Assembly: GCF_014645835.1 (NCBI RefSeq)
Contig: NZ_BMMM01000033.1
Location: forward strand, 17,050 to 81,049
DNA: 64,000 nucleotides
Direction: 5' to 3'
From: Streptomyces albiflavescens
Lineage (GTDB): Bacteria; Actinomycetota; Actinomycetes; Streptomycetales; Streptomycetaceae
Shown here: piece after piece, positions 9,628 to 17,770 of the stretch
Layout: the number at the start of each line of letters is the position of its first letter
Position numbering within the stretch: the stretch's first letter is position 1
The notes under the pieces: model-generated
Told to the model about the DNA's origin: nothing
Databases searched by the model: none
Seen by the model: only the letters and a program-made list of their open reading frames with translations
Program-made: the position numbers and the translations under genes

Positions 9628-10433
9628 GCGTCAGTGCCCCGCGCGGCTGGCGGGCCGCCCGGGTCACCCCGCTCGGCGAGCTGCACACCCCTCCCCGGAT
9701 GACCGCCGCGCTGCTCCGGCTCACCGTGCAGGTGGTGCTGGTGGCCTCGTTGTGGCGCGGCCTGTACGCGGCGACCGGCACCACCGCCGGACTCACCCGG
9801 GACCAGGCCGTCACGTATGCCGTGCTCGCTGTACTGGCTACCCGCATAAGGGAGTTGGACCAGTACTCGGGCCGGGACACCGTGCAGCAGCACATGCACT
9901 TCGGCACCATCGTGTACTGGTATCTGCGTCCGCTGCCCCCGCAGCGCTACTACGCGCTGCGCGCGCTCGGCGAGCAAGTCTACGGACTGGCCTGGGCGTC
10001 GGCCGGATACCTGATCTGCCTGGCCGCCGGGGTCGTCGATCCACCCACGTCCGCTGCCGTGGCAGGGGTGTTCGCGCTGAGTGTGCTGCTCGGCCAATGG
10101 GTCCAGTACTACGTCATGCTCGTCATCGACCAGCTGTGCTTCTGGACGCTCCGCAACGGTGCCGCGATCATGATCCTGATCTTCGCGCAGAACCTGCTGT
10201 CCGGGGTGTACGCGCCGCTGTGGTTCTTCCCCGACTGGTTCATCACGCTCAGCCGTCTTCTGCCGTTCCAGGCGACGCTCAGTGTGCCGTTGTCGCTGTA
10301 CGTGGGCCGGATCCCGGTGTCCGACGCGGCCCCCGAACTCGCCCTGCAGGCCGCCTGGGTGGTGGCGCTCGCCCTGTTCACCCGGCTGCTGTGGCGGCGC
10401 GCCGCCCGGCGCGTGATCTCACAAGGAGGCTGA
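9624..10433 (+). CDS. ABC-2 family transporter permease 1
   Basis: A 269-aa membrane protein with about six hydrophobic segments, coupled to the ATPase by an ATGA overlap. It resembles the first of the paired permeases in actinobacterial three-gene ABC-2 exporters. Substrate unknown. Confidence 0.85.
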   Translation: MSVSAPRGWRAARVTPLGELHTPPRMTAALLRLTVQVVLVASLWRGLYAATGTTAGLTRDQAVTYAVLAVLATRIRELDQYSGRDTVQQHMHFGTIVYWYLRPLPPQRYYALRALGEQVYGLAWASAGYLICLAAGVVDPPTSAAVAGVFALSVLLGQWVQYYVMLVIDQLCFWTLRNGAAIMILIFAQNLLSGVYAPLWFFPDWFITLSRLLPFQATLSVPLSLYVGRIPVSDAAPELALQAAWVVALALFTRLLWRRAARRVISQGG

Positions 10434-10438
10434 TACCT

Positions 10439-11239
10439 GTGAAAGCCGTCCGGATCGCGTGGCGCATCACCCGGCTCAACTTCCGTGCGCAGCTGGAGTA
10501 CCGCTCCGAGTTCCTGATGATGATCGCGATCGGCGCGGTCTGGCAGGTGTCGGTGATCGTGTTCGCGACGGTCCTGCTGACCCGGTTCACCGGGATGGGC
10601 GGCTGGGACAGCTCGGACGTCCTGCTGATTCCGGCGACGCGCATGGTGGCGCACGGCCTGTTCGTCCTGTTCCTGGGTCGGCTGCACGGTCTCGGCCGGA
10701 TCATCCAGGAAGGAAGGATCGACGTCTACCTGATCCGGCCCCTGCCGGTCCACCGCCAGGTCCAGCTGGAGTTCTTCCCCACCAACGCGATCGGCGACCT
10801 GACGGTGGCGGCGGGCCTGATGGCGGGCGCGCTGAGCCGCAGCGACCTGGACTGGACGACGGGGCGCACCACGTACCTGATCGTCGCCGTCCTCGGCGGC
10901 ATGCTCCTGGAAGCCGCCCTGTTCACGGTCGTGGCCTGCGCCTCGCTCCGCTTCCCGGCCGCCGACTACTGGGGCCGCTGGCTGGAGGAACTGCTCGGCA
11001 CGTTCGGCAGCTATCCACTCAACGTGCTGCCGCGAGCGATCGGCGGTCTCCTCACCTACGGGCTGCCGCTCGCCTTCGTCGCGTATTTCCCGGCCGCCGT
11101 GCTGACCGGCCACGGGGGTCAGGCGGGAGTGCCGTACTGGCTGGCCGCGGCCTCCCCGCTGTGGGGAGCCGCCGCGTACCTGGCCGCCCGGCTGCTGTGG
11201 CGGTGGAGCCTTCGGCACTACACGGGAATCAACGGATGA
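10439..11239 (+). CDS. ABC-2 family transporter permease 2
   Basis: A 266-aa membrane protein with six predicted helices. The start is GTG at 10439, chosen because AAGGAGG lies at 10423-10429 with good spacing and the frame extending further upstream overlaps permease 1. It is the last gene of the operon; a 14-bp repeat array and a strong hairpin follow. Confidence 0.85.
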   Translation: MKAVRIAWRITRLNFRAQLEYRSEFLMMIAIGAVWQVSVIVFATVLLTRFTGMGGWDSSDVLLIPATRMVAHGLFVLFLGRLHGLGRIIQEGRIDVYLIRPLPVHRQVQLEFFPTNAIGDLTVAAGLMAGALSRSDLDWTTGRTTYLIVAVLGGMLLEAALFTVVACASLRFPAADYWGRWLEELLGTFGSYPLNVLPRAIGGLLTYGLPLAFVAYFPAAVLTGHGGQAGVPYWLAAASPLWGAAAYLAARLLWRWSLRHYTGING

Positions 11240-11327
11240 CCACCGCCGCGAGGCCCGCTTCACGCTGGTCGGCGCCGCGCTTTACGCAGTCGGCGCCGTG
11301 CTGTGCGCGGCGCCGCCGGCAGAGCGC

Positions 11328-11403
11328 GTGACGGACCGAGCGTGACGGACCGAGCGTGACGGACTGAAGTGACGGGTCGCGAGTGACAGACCGCGAGTGA
11401 CGA
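11328..11403. repeat. 14-bp tandem repeat array, about five and a half units
   Basis: GTGACGGACCGAGC-type units start at 11328, 11342, 11356, 11369, 11383 and 11397, spaced 14, 14, 13, 14 and 14 bp, with divergence rightward. The 13-mer GACGGACCGAGCG in the first copies recurs exactly in the 22-bp array near 14.4 kb. The array lies between the exporter operon and its terminator hairpin. Confidence 0.8.
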
Positions 11404-11407
11404 CGAC

Positions 11408-11438
11408 GGGGCCCGGACCGGTGACCGGCCCGGGCCCC
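11408..11438. terminator. Strong bidirectional hairpin
   Basis: Nine pairs (GGGGCCCGG with CCGGGCCCC), one A-C mismatch and four more pairs close a TGA loop. It lies between the exporter operon and the convergent delta-60 gene, so it can end both transcripts. No U tract, as is common in Streptomyces. Confidence 0.75.
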
Positions 11439-11458
11439 ACTCGTCTCGCCCGTGTGCC

Positions 11459-11767
11459 CTACGGACAGCTGATCCGGGTGTCCCCCGTGTCCGTCGTGCA
11501 GGTGTCCGTGCCGAAGCCGCCGTTGGCGCTGTTGTTGCCGGGGGTCGGGTCGGTCTGGGTGGCGCTGACCGTGGCCCGGTCGGAGAGGGTGCCGGTGGCG
11601 CGGGGCTCGACGACGACCGTCAGGGTGGCGCGGGCGCCGGGGGCGAGGGTGCCCAGGGAGCAGCTCGCGCCGGTGCCGGTGGTGGTGCAGGTGCCCTGGC
11701 CGGACGTGGCCGAGACGACCGTCGCGGCGGGTCCGGTGACGGTGTCGGAGAGGGAGACGCCGGTGGC
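11459..11767 (-). pseudogene. Detached C-terminal half of a DUF11 domain
   Basis: Directly after the amber codon of the delta-60 protein the same frame stays open for another 102 codons to a TAG at 11459-11461. The translation begins ATGVSLSDTV and ends GDTRISCP, which is the missing second half of the DUF11 beta-sandwich. There is no start codon or ribosome binding site of its own. It is either a recent nonsense lesion, a readthrough extension or a base error. Confidence 0.7.
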
Positions 11768-13198
11768 CTAGGTGGTGGTGCTGTTGTTGGTGACGGTCGC
11801 GGTGTACGTGGCCCGGTCGCCGATACTGACCGCGGCGGGGCCGGTCTTGGTGACCGACAGGTCCACGCCGACGGGCGGCGGCGGGGTGCCGATGCCCCCC
11901 AGGTAGCGGGCCAGGGCCCGGTGGTCACCACTGTTGCCGAACGCGAGGATCTTGCCGTCGGGCTGGAGGGCGAGCCTGTTCACGATGTCACAGGCGCCGA
12001 AGTCGGTGGTCGTCCTTCCGTTGGTGCCGAAGCCGGTGTCGAGGGTGCCGTCGGCGTTGTAGCGGGCCAGCGCGACGTCGTTGCCGGCGACTCCGGCGGC
12101 GACGATCCGGTCGTCGGGCTGGAGCATGAGGTCCTGCACCGCGGAGTTGGTGCCGAAGTCGGTGGTCACGACGCCGCCGGTGCCGAAGCCGCCGTCGAGG
12201 CTGCCGTCGACGTTGTAGCGCACCAGCGTGAAGCTGCCGCCGCTCGCTCCGGACGCGACGATCTTGCCGCTCGACTGCACGACCACGGTACGACCCCAGT
12301 TGTAGCCGCCGAGATCCGTGGTGACGAGGCCGTCGCCCCCGAAGGTGGTGTCGAGGCTGCCGTCGGCGTTGTAGCGGGCCAGCGCGAAGTCGAAGGAGGT
12401 GGAGCCCGAGTATCCGGCGAGGACGAACTTCCCGTTGGGCTGGACGGCCATGTCGAACGCCTGAGCACCGCCCACGCCCACGTCGGAGAACGGGAACGAG
12501 GTGATGACCTCGCCGTCGCCGCCCCCGAAGGTGGTGTCCGGGGTGCCGTCGCGGTCGTAGCGGACCGCCGTGAACGCGCCGCCGGCCCGGCCCGCCGCGA
12601 GGATCTTCCCGTCGGGTCCGGGCAGCACCGCGACCGCCCAGCCGTCCTCGGCGCCGCCGGCCAGTTCGGGGATGACGTGCCCGCCCTGCCCGAAGGTGGT
12701 GTCGACGCTGCCGTCCGCGTTGTAGCGGGCCACCGTGAACCAGCAGCAGCCGCCGTTCGCCTCCCCGAACCTCTCGGTGTCGCCGACGACGACGATCTTC
12801 CCGTCGGGCTGGATCGCCACGCCCTGCGCCACGTCCTGGCCGCCCTCGACATCGGTGACCACCTCCCCGTCGCCGCCACCGAAGGAGGTGTCGACGCTGC
12901 CGTCGGCGTTGTGCCGCATCACGGAGAAGTCGCTGTAGAGGGTGTCGGGATTCTGTCGGGCGCCGACCGTGACGATCTTGCCGTTGGCCTGGACGGCGAG
13001 GTCCTGGCCCTCCGCGGGAGAGCCACCGTCGATGGCGACCTTGCCGCCGCTGCCGAAGGAGGTGTCCAGGTCGCCGGGAGCGGCGAGGGCGCTGCTCGGC
13101 AGGGCCACGACGCCGGCGAGAGCGGCCGCGAAGGCGAGACCGACCCGGCTCATGAACGAGCGGGGACGGCGCGGATGTCGGGAAGTAAGCATGGACAT
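11768..13198 (-). CDS. Secreted delta-60 repeat protein ending at an in-frame amber codon
   Basis: A 476-aa protein with a signal peptide (Arg-rich start, hydrophobic core, cleavage after SALAA) and seven delta-60 repeats of about 55 residues, each marked by a DT[ST]FG-type motif followed by GxxDGK-I-xxAG-like strands, probably forming a beta-propeller. The C-terminus enters a DUF11 domain (VDLSVTKTGPAAVSIGDRAT) and stops midway at NNSTTT. The start at 13198 has GGAAG eight bases upstream; an ATG at 13192 is possible. Likely exported and surface-associated; function unknown. Confidence 0.8.
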   Translation of the reverse strand: MSMLTSRHPRRPRSFMSRVGLAFAAALAGVVALPSSALAAPGDLDTSFGSGGKVAIDGGSPAEGQDLAVQANGKIVTVGARQNPDTLYSDFSVMRHNADGSVDTSFGGGDGEVVTDVEGGQDVAQGVAIQPDGKIVVVGDTERFGEANGGCCWFTVARYNADGSVDTTFGQGGHVIPELAGGAEDGWAVAVLPGPDGKILAAGRAGGAFTAVRYDRDGTPDTTFGGGDGEVITSFPFSDVGVGGAQAFDMAVQPNGKFVLAGYSGSTSFDFALARYNADGSLDTTFGGDGLVTTDLGGYNWGRTVVVQSSGKIVASGASGGSFTLVRYNVDGSLDGGFGTGGVVTTDFGTNSAVQDLMLQPDDRIVAAGVAGNDVALARYNADGTLDTGFGTNGRTTTDFGACDIVNRLALQPDGKILAFGNSGDHRALARYLGGIGTPPPPVGVDLSVTKTGPAAVSIGDRATYTATVTNNSTTT

Positions 13199-13312
13199 GC
13201 GCCCAGCTTCCGGACGCCCGTTGACCCGACACGGCGGCTGGCCACGGGCTGGGCTCACTGGTCGTCAGAGTTCCACTCGCCGGGATGACGACAGCCGGTC
13301 TGTCGAAGGGGC

Positions 13313-14257
13313 TCAATCCGGCCGCGTGACGCGCCCCTGCCGCAGGTCGCGAGCCGTCTGTCCGTAGTGCGTCCGCAGGGCGCGGGCGAGGTGCCGGGGG
13401 TCGTGCATGCCCCAACGGGCGGCCACGGCCGCCGTCGTACGGCCGTCATGGGCGGGGTCGAGCAGGTCCCGGCGGACGCGTTCCAGGCGTTCGCGGCGCA
13501 GCCAGGCCGCGAAGGAGACTTCATCGCGGCTGAACAGGCGGTGCAGTTGGCGCGCCGAGATGCCGTGCGCGGCGGCGACCGAGTCGACGCACAGCGACGG
13601 GTCGGCGATGTTCGCCAGCGCATAGACACGGATGCGGTCCACCAGGTCCGTCTCCGTGTCCATCCGGCCGGGAGTCCCGTCCGTGAACGCGGCGAGGAGC
13701 AGGGACACCAGCGCGTCGCCCACGTGGGCCTGCGCGGGACCCGCCAGTTCGTCGAGGTGGCTGCCGAGGCCCTGCAGGAACGCGGAGAGCACCGCCTGCG
13801 CCCCCGTCTCGGCCGGCAGCCGCAGCGCCGCGTGGCGGGCGACGGTGTCGGCGTGGCGGCCCAGCTCGGTGCGCGAGATGCCGACGGCCATGACGTCGCA
13901 GCCGTCGGCGACCGCGAGCCGGTACGGCCGCGTCATGTCGAGAACCACGAAGTCCCCGCCGTGTGCCCGGGATTGACGCCCTCCCTGGTCCACCGCCGCG
14001 GGCGACGGCGACCGGTGCAGTGTCACCTTCAGCAGTTCGGGATCGGACGACGTGATCGCCCGGGAGGTACGCGCGACCAGGTGTCCGGAGCCCCGGATCC
14101 GCGCCACCGCCGCGCGCCCCACCGCCGCCGCGTCGATGTCGGCGCGGAACGCGTCCGCGCCCGGCGCCGTCACGGCGAGCGGTGCCAGGATCGTTGACGC
14201 GGCGGTCTGTAACTCGCCGATGCCTGCGTGGTGGATGTGTAAGGCACCACCGTTCAT
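13313..14257 (-). CDS. AraC-family transcriptional regulator with two TTA codons
   Basis: A 314-aa regulator with an N-terminal AraC-like ligand-binding domain (about residues 20-190) and a C-terminal double helix-turn-helix (about 215-310, LCVDSVAAAHGISARQLHRLF). GGGAG lies seven bases before the ATG at 14257. Leu6 and Leu16 are encoded by TTA (14240-14242 and 14210-14212), a codon read only by the bldA tRNA in Streptomyces, so translation should be late and developmentally controlled. Longer starts would run into the repeat array and are unlikely. Targets are unknown; the delta-60 gene lies next to it on the same strand. Confidence 0.9.
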   Translation of the reverse strand: MNGGALHIHHAGIGELQTAASTILAPLAVTAPGADAFRADIDAAAVGRAAVARIRGSGHLVARTSRAITSSDPELLKVTLHRSPSPAAVDQGGRQSRAHGGDFVVLDMTRPYRLAVADGCDVMAVGISRTELGRHADTVARHAALRLPAETGAQAVLSAFLQGLGSHLDELAGPAQAHVGDALVSLLLAAFTDGTPGRMDTETDLVDRIRVYALANIADPSLCVDSVAAAHGISARQLHRLFSRDEVSFAAWLRRERLERVRRDLLDPAHDGRTTAAVAARWGMHDPRHLARALRTHYGQTARDLRQGRVTRPD

Positions 14258-14420
14258 GGAGCCGCTCCCTGCCTCCGCGCGCCTGCCCGTTCCTTTGTCG
14301 GTATATCGATTGACGTAAGCGGGAGTTACCCGGTTCCGGGAGCCGATCGGGGAGAGGGTCCCGGCGTGAGAGGGAGACGGCGGCCCGGGCGGGAGTCGCC
14401 GGACGGCCGGGGCGTGCATA

Positions 14421-14645
14421 GGAGACGGACCGAGCGCCAGTCGGAGACGGACCGGGAGCGAATCGGAGACGGACCGGGCGCCACTCGGAGACGGTCCGGG
14501 CGCGAATCGGAGACGGACCGAGCGCCAGTCGGAGACGGACCGGGCGCGAATCGGAGACGAGACGGACCGGGCGTGCATCGGAGACGGACCGGGCGCGAAT
14601 CGGAGACGGACCGGGCGCGATGTGGAGACTCGTCGGGCCGTCGCT
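14421..14645. repeat. 22-bp tandem repeat array, ten units
   Basis: GGAGAC begins at 14421, 14443, 14465, 14487, 14509, 14531, 14553, 14580, 14602 and 14624. All steps are 22 bp except one of 27 bp, caused by a duplicated GAGAC. Each unit is GGAGACGGACCG plus a variable tail of about ten bases. Units 1 and 5 are identical. A degenerate unit begins at 14373 and the last unit is degenerate. The array lies upstream of the AraC gene. The rest of the 486-bp gap (14258-14743) holds a hairpin at 14674 and no convincing larger gene. Confidence 0.9.
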
Positions 14646-14660
14646 TCCGTAGCGTGACTC

Positions 14661-14750
14661 ATGGGGGAGCAACGTCGGCTGGAACCGTCACCACAGTTCC
14701 AGCCGACTGCCCTCGGCCGCCCGCTGCCCCCGGTCGTCCGCCCTCAGTGA
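14661..14750 (+). CDS. Possible leaderless 29-codon ORF after the repeat array
   Basis: ATG at 14661 opens 29 codons (MGEQRRLEPSPQ...) ending at 14750. TAGCGT lies five bases before the ATG, the arrangement seen at leaderless genes in this window. The ORF runs through a terminator-like inverted repeat and has no recognisable domain. It may be the remnant of a gene or chance. Confidence 0.2.
   Translation: MGEQRRLEPSPQFQPTALGRPLPPVVRPQ
14674..14707. terminator. 12-bp perfect inverted repeat
   Basis: GTCGGCTGGAAC at 14674-14685 pairs with GTTCCAGCCGAC at 14696-14707 around a ten-base loop. It follows the end of the minus-strand PHP operon and is a good terminator candidate for it. Confidence 0.65.
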
Positions 14751-15331
14751 TCCGCGCAGCAGGGCGTGGGCTCCGGCACCTCGAACGGAACCAGCGTCCC
14801 GCCCGCGGCCGGCATCGTCGTCAGGACCAGTTGCCCCTCGCGCCACTCCGGGCGTACGTGGTCGCGCGTGACGATCCGCCGCTCCGGCTCGGGACCGTCG
14901 GGTGCGCCGAGTACGGCGACCCGGTCCACGGCGGAGCCGGCCAGCAGCCGGGCTACGGTCACCGTGCCGGTGAGGGCCTCGGCCCCGGGGTAGAGGACGG
15001 CGCGGCCACCCGTGCGCTCCGCGTGCTCGGCGGCGGCCCGGGCGGCTCCGGCAGCCAGGTCGGCGGGGCCGTGCCGCTCGGCGCCGAGGGCGACACCGAA
15101 CTCCCGTTCCGCGAGCCGCCGAACGGCCGCGCGGGCGGCACGCTCCGACGGTACGGCGAAGGACAGCGCCGTGTGCGGGCGCCCCCCGTCCCGTACATGG
15201 TGCGTGCAGCCCCACACGTCCTCGGCCGCGCCGAGTTCGACAGCCAGCCCGCGCAGCAGGTGGTCGGCCTCCCGCAGGGCTCCCACGAGGCCGGTGTCGA
15301 CTCCGACGACATACGCGTACCGCTCGGTCAC
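14744..15331 (-). CDS. Uncharacterised protein coupled to the PHP-domain gene
   Basis: A 195-aa soluble protein starting with GTG at 15331 in a GTGA overlap with the stop of the PHP gene; the longer open frame upstream overlaps that gene and is rejected. It is Ala/Arg/Glu-rich with a ferredoxin-like alternation of strands and helices, and ends in CCADH. A DVWGCTHHVRDGG segment carries Cys and His residues. No signal peptide and no family recognised. Coupling suggests it works with the exported PHP protein, but how is unknown. Confidence 0.7.
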   Translation of the reverse strand: MTERYAYVVGVDTGLVGALREADHLLRGLAVELGAAEDVWGCTHHVRDGGRPHTALSFAVPSERAARAAVRRLAEREFGVALGAERHGPADLAAGAARAAAEHAERTGGRAVLYPGAEALTGTVTVARLLAGSAVDRVAVLGAPDGPEPERRIVTRDHVRPEWREGQLVLTTMPAAGGTLVPFEVPEPTPCCADH

Positions 15332-17034
15332 GACGGCAGGACCCACACCGGGTTGGAGTAGAACCACAGGTCCTTCCACGGGTCCGCGTCGCCGACGACG
15401 TCCACGGCCGGGCCCGCCGGGTCGACCGCGGAGCCCATCAGGCCGACCGCGGATCGGTTGCCGTCGGTGCCGCGCAGGCGCACGTACACCGGGTGGTCGA
15501 CCACACCGAGGTCGTAGGTGAGACGCACCGTGCCGGTGGACTTGTTCACCTCGTACGACCGGACGACCTTCGCGGTGGGAGCGGTGAACGTGTCCTGGTC
15601 CGCGACCGGGCCCGTCACATCGCCCTGGATGACGTCGACACGCGCCAGCTTCGGTACGAACCCGGCCCAGTTGGGGCTGCCCGCGAGTCCCAGGTCCACC
15701 GTCAGCGTGACCCGGGTGCCCTTCCTCACGTGCAGCGCGCCGCCGAGGGTGGCCCAGCGGCCACCGCCCGCCACCCGCACGTCGAGTCCGCTGATGAGCT
15801 GCCCGTGGTCGACCCATACGCGCCCGGCCCGGATGCCGTCCATCACGGCGGCGTACGAGAATCCGTCGGAGCCGACGTGCGTACGGCTGTACTGGCCGGG
15901 CCAGTAGTCGCCCTGTGTGAGGTCGACCTTGCCGCCGTAGACCGGGTCGGTGTGCTTGCCGTTGGCGGTGAAGTCGCTGTCCGGGCCGCCGCGTACGGCG
16001 GTGTCCGTGTACACCTGGTGGGAGTCGGAGTTGGCGGTGATCCACCAGGGCTTGCCCTCGGCGAGGAGGCTGTCCCACAGGCCGCCGACCGTGGCGGTCA
16101 TCCAGTCGAAACCGCCCCAGGTGCGGTAGCTCTCCAGCGGGTACCCGGCGAAGGAGCCGGCGCTCGGGCTGTTGTCGTAGATGCCACGGGCCCGGCCCAT
16201 GCCGAGCGGTGCGGCGATACCGGCGGCCTGGTGGCCCGGGGCGCCCTCGAAGCCGACGGCGATCTGACGGCCGGGCGCGGTCGCGTCGCGCCAGCCGCGG
16301 ATCTCGTGCGGCGAGTCGACGCCGCGCCGCGCGGGGTGGTTGGCGAGCATCAGGGCGTCCTTGACCTTGCGCCGTTCGACCTGCTCCGCAAGGAAGTTGA
16401 GGCCCGCGACGGCGAGCGCCTCGTTGGCGGGCGTCGAGTCGGAGGCGCCCTTCACGCTGCCGTCGTAGTCGGTCTCGAACTGCTTGAGGACCGCGACCTC
16501 GTTCTTGCCGGGGTGAACGAAAACGGTGCCGTGCTCGGCGGCCGGGATGTTCCACTCCAGTCCCTGGAAGACGAGCGTGTCCCCGTACGCGTCGCGGGCT
16601 TCCTGGATGTCCGGGTTGACCTTCTCCACACCGATCTTGGCGTGCGTCTCGCTGCCGTGGTCGGTGATGACCATCCAGTCCAGACCGTTCCGGGCGCCCT
16701 GACGGACCTGGTCGCCGACGCGGTACTTGCCGTCGCTGCTGTACTGCGTGTGGATGTGGTGGTCACCGGCCAGCCACAGGAAGCCGTTCTTCCCCCGGCT
16801 GTCCGAGGAGGCGTACGCCGGGGTGGCGGCCCCCTGCGCGAGGACACTGCCGGCGGCCAGGCCCGCGCCGAGCAGACCGGCGCGGCGCAGCAGCGAGCGG
16901 CGCGACTGCTGGTCGGGGGTGAGCGCCTCGTCCGGCACGGAGGTGTCGAAGGCGGCGGGGAGTCGGCCGCCGCCCATCTCCTCGTGGTGGTGATGGTGGT
17001 GATGCCCGTGCTCGTGTCCGTGCGTGTGCCCCAT
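15328..17034 (-). CDS. Tat-exported PHP-domain metallo-hydrolase with His-rich leader
   Basis: A 568-aa protein. The start at 17034 is fixed by AGGAGG six bases upstream; it begins MGHTHGHEHGHHHHHHHEE, an unusual histidine-rich segment placed before the Tat signal (RRSLLRRAGLLGAGLAAGSV, then cleavage near AYA). The mature part opens with the PHP metal motif GDHHIHTQYSSDG near residue 90 and VITDHGSETH near 123, followed by conserved His positions (HPGKNE, ANHPARR). A C-terminal beta-sandwich region follows. PHP proteins are metal-dependent phosphoesterases, but secreted relatives have no settled substrate. Confidence 0.85.
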   Translation of the reverse strand: MGHTHGHEHGHHHHHHHEEMGGGRLPAAFDTSVPDEALTPDQQSRRSLLRRAGLLGAGLAAGSVLAQGAATPAYASSDSRGKNGFLWLAGDHHIHTQYSSDGKYRVGDQVRQGARNGLDWMVITDHGSETHAKIGVEKVNPDIQEARDAYGDTLVFQGLEWNIPAAEHGTVFVHPGKNEVAVLKQFETDYDGSVKGASDSTPANEALAVAGLNFLAEQVERRKVKDALMLANHPARRGVDSPHEIRGWRDATAPGRQIAVGFEGAPGHQAAGIAAPLGMGRARGIYDNSPSAGSFAGYPLESYRTWGGFDWMTATVGGLWDSLLAEGKPWWITANSDSHQVYTDTAVRGGPDSDFTANGKHTDPVYGGKVDLTQGDYWPGQYSRTHVGSDGFSYAAVMDGIRAGRVWVDHGQLISGLDVRVAGGGRWATLGGALHVRKGTRVTLTVDLGLAGSPNWAGFVPKLARVDVIQGDVTGPVADQDTFTAPTAKVVRSYEVNKSTGTVRLTYDLGVVDHPVYVRLRGTDGNRSAVGLMGSAVDPAGPAVDVVGDADPWKDLWFYSNPVWVLPS

Positions 17035-17173
17035 GACCGCCTCCTGAGTCGCGCGCCGCCCCATGGACGCGTGTCACGAGGAGATTCGATGCGAAACATG
17101 AACTCTGGGCGGCCGACTCGTGATCACCGAACGACCTGGGCGGGGCAACTGGACCTGTACATACACGTGTTGA

Positions 17174-17617
17174 TCATCCGGCCGCCCGTTGCGTCCGGAC
17201 TTCCGCCCAGACGACCTTGTACGCCCCTCCCGTACGGGGCTCCACTCCCCACCGCTCCGCGAGCGCCGCGACGAGCAGCAGCCCACGTCCGCCCTCGTCG
17301 TCCGACGGCTCCTGAGGAACGGGCAGCCGGTCCGTCCGCCCGTCGGCCACCTCCACGCGTACGACGCCGTCGCGCAGCAGCAGCCGTACGCGGAAGCCAC
17401 GCCCGCGCACCCGGCCGTGCCGCACGGCGTTCGCCGCGAGCTCGGCGACGACGAGGGTCACGTTCTCGCTCACCTCGCTGTCGTACGCGAACCCCCATAC
17501 GTCCATCCGATTCGCGACGAGCCGCCGCGCGAGCCGTGCCCCTCGCGGGGTGCAGCTGTAGAGCTGGGTGAACGTACGTACGGTGACGGGGACTTGGGCT
17601 TGGGTGTCTCCTTGCAT
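17174..17617 (-). CDS. HATPase_c anti-sigma-factor-like ATP-binding protein
   Basis: A 147-aa GHKL ATPase of the RsbW/SpoIIAB type: N-box ELAANAVRHGRVRG, a degenerate G1 (VADGRTDRLP) and G2 (GRGLLLVAALAERWG). The ATG at 17617 gives the usual family length; a GTG at 17662 would add 15 residues. It lies divergent from an XRE/DUF397 pair, the usual Streptomyces arrangement in which these three gene types cooperate in developmental or antibiotic regulation (WhiJ/AbaA-like loci). Confidence 0.85.
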   Translation of the reverse strand: MQGDTQAQVPVTVRTFTQLYSCTPRGARLARRLVANRMDVWGFAYDSEVSENVTLVVAELAANAVRHGRVRGRGFRVRLLLRDGVVRVEVADGRTDRLPVPQEPSDDEGGRGLLLVAALAERWGVEPRTGGAYKVVWAEVRTQRAAG

Positions 17618-17770
17618 GCGGCAACGGTCCCGTGGGGCATGGGGGTCGACCAGCTCCGCCACTCGTACAAAGCGCGGTGTACGAGTTCACGGACTGGACA
17701 GTGTGTGTCACCGTGCGTGACCCTTGGTGACTCGGCGGGGTTGGCACCAAGAAGCTCGGGGGTTCCCGGC

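Noticed and set aside
11238..11345. Short membrane-protein-like fragment (RFTLVGAALYAVGAVLCA)
   Set aside because: Only 35 codons, no start, overlaps the exporter stop; possibly a remnant but not supportable.
11397..11771. Plus-strand ORF of 124 codons
   Set aside because: It is the antisense of the DUF11 coding sequence, with Val/Pro-rich low complexity and no ribosome site.
14421..14645. CRISPR array
   Set aside because: Units are directly adjacent with no unique spacers of normal length and no cas genes nearby.
14258..14662. N-terminal extension of the AraC gene through the 22-bp repeats
   Set aside because: The extension is translated repeat; the ATG at 14257 has a good ribosome site and matches family length.
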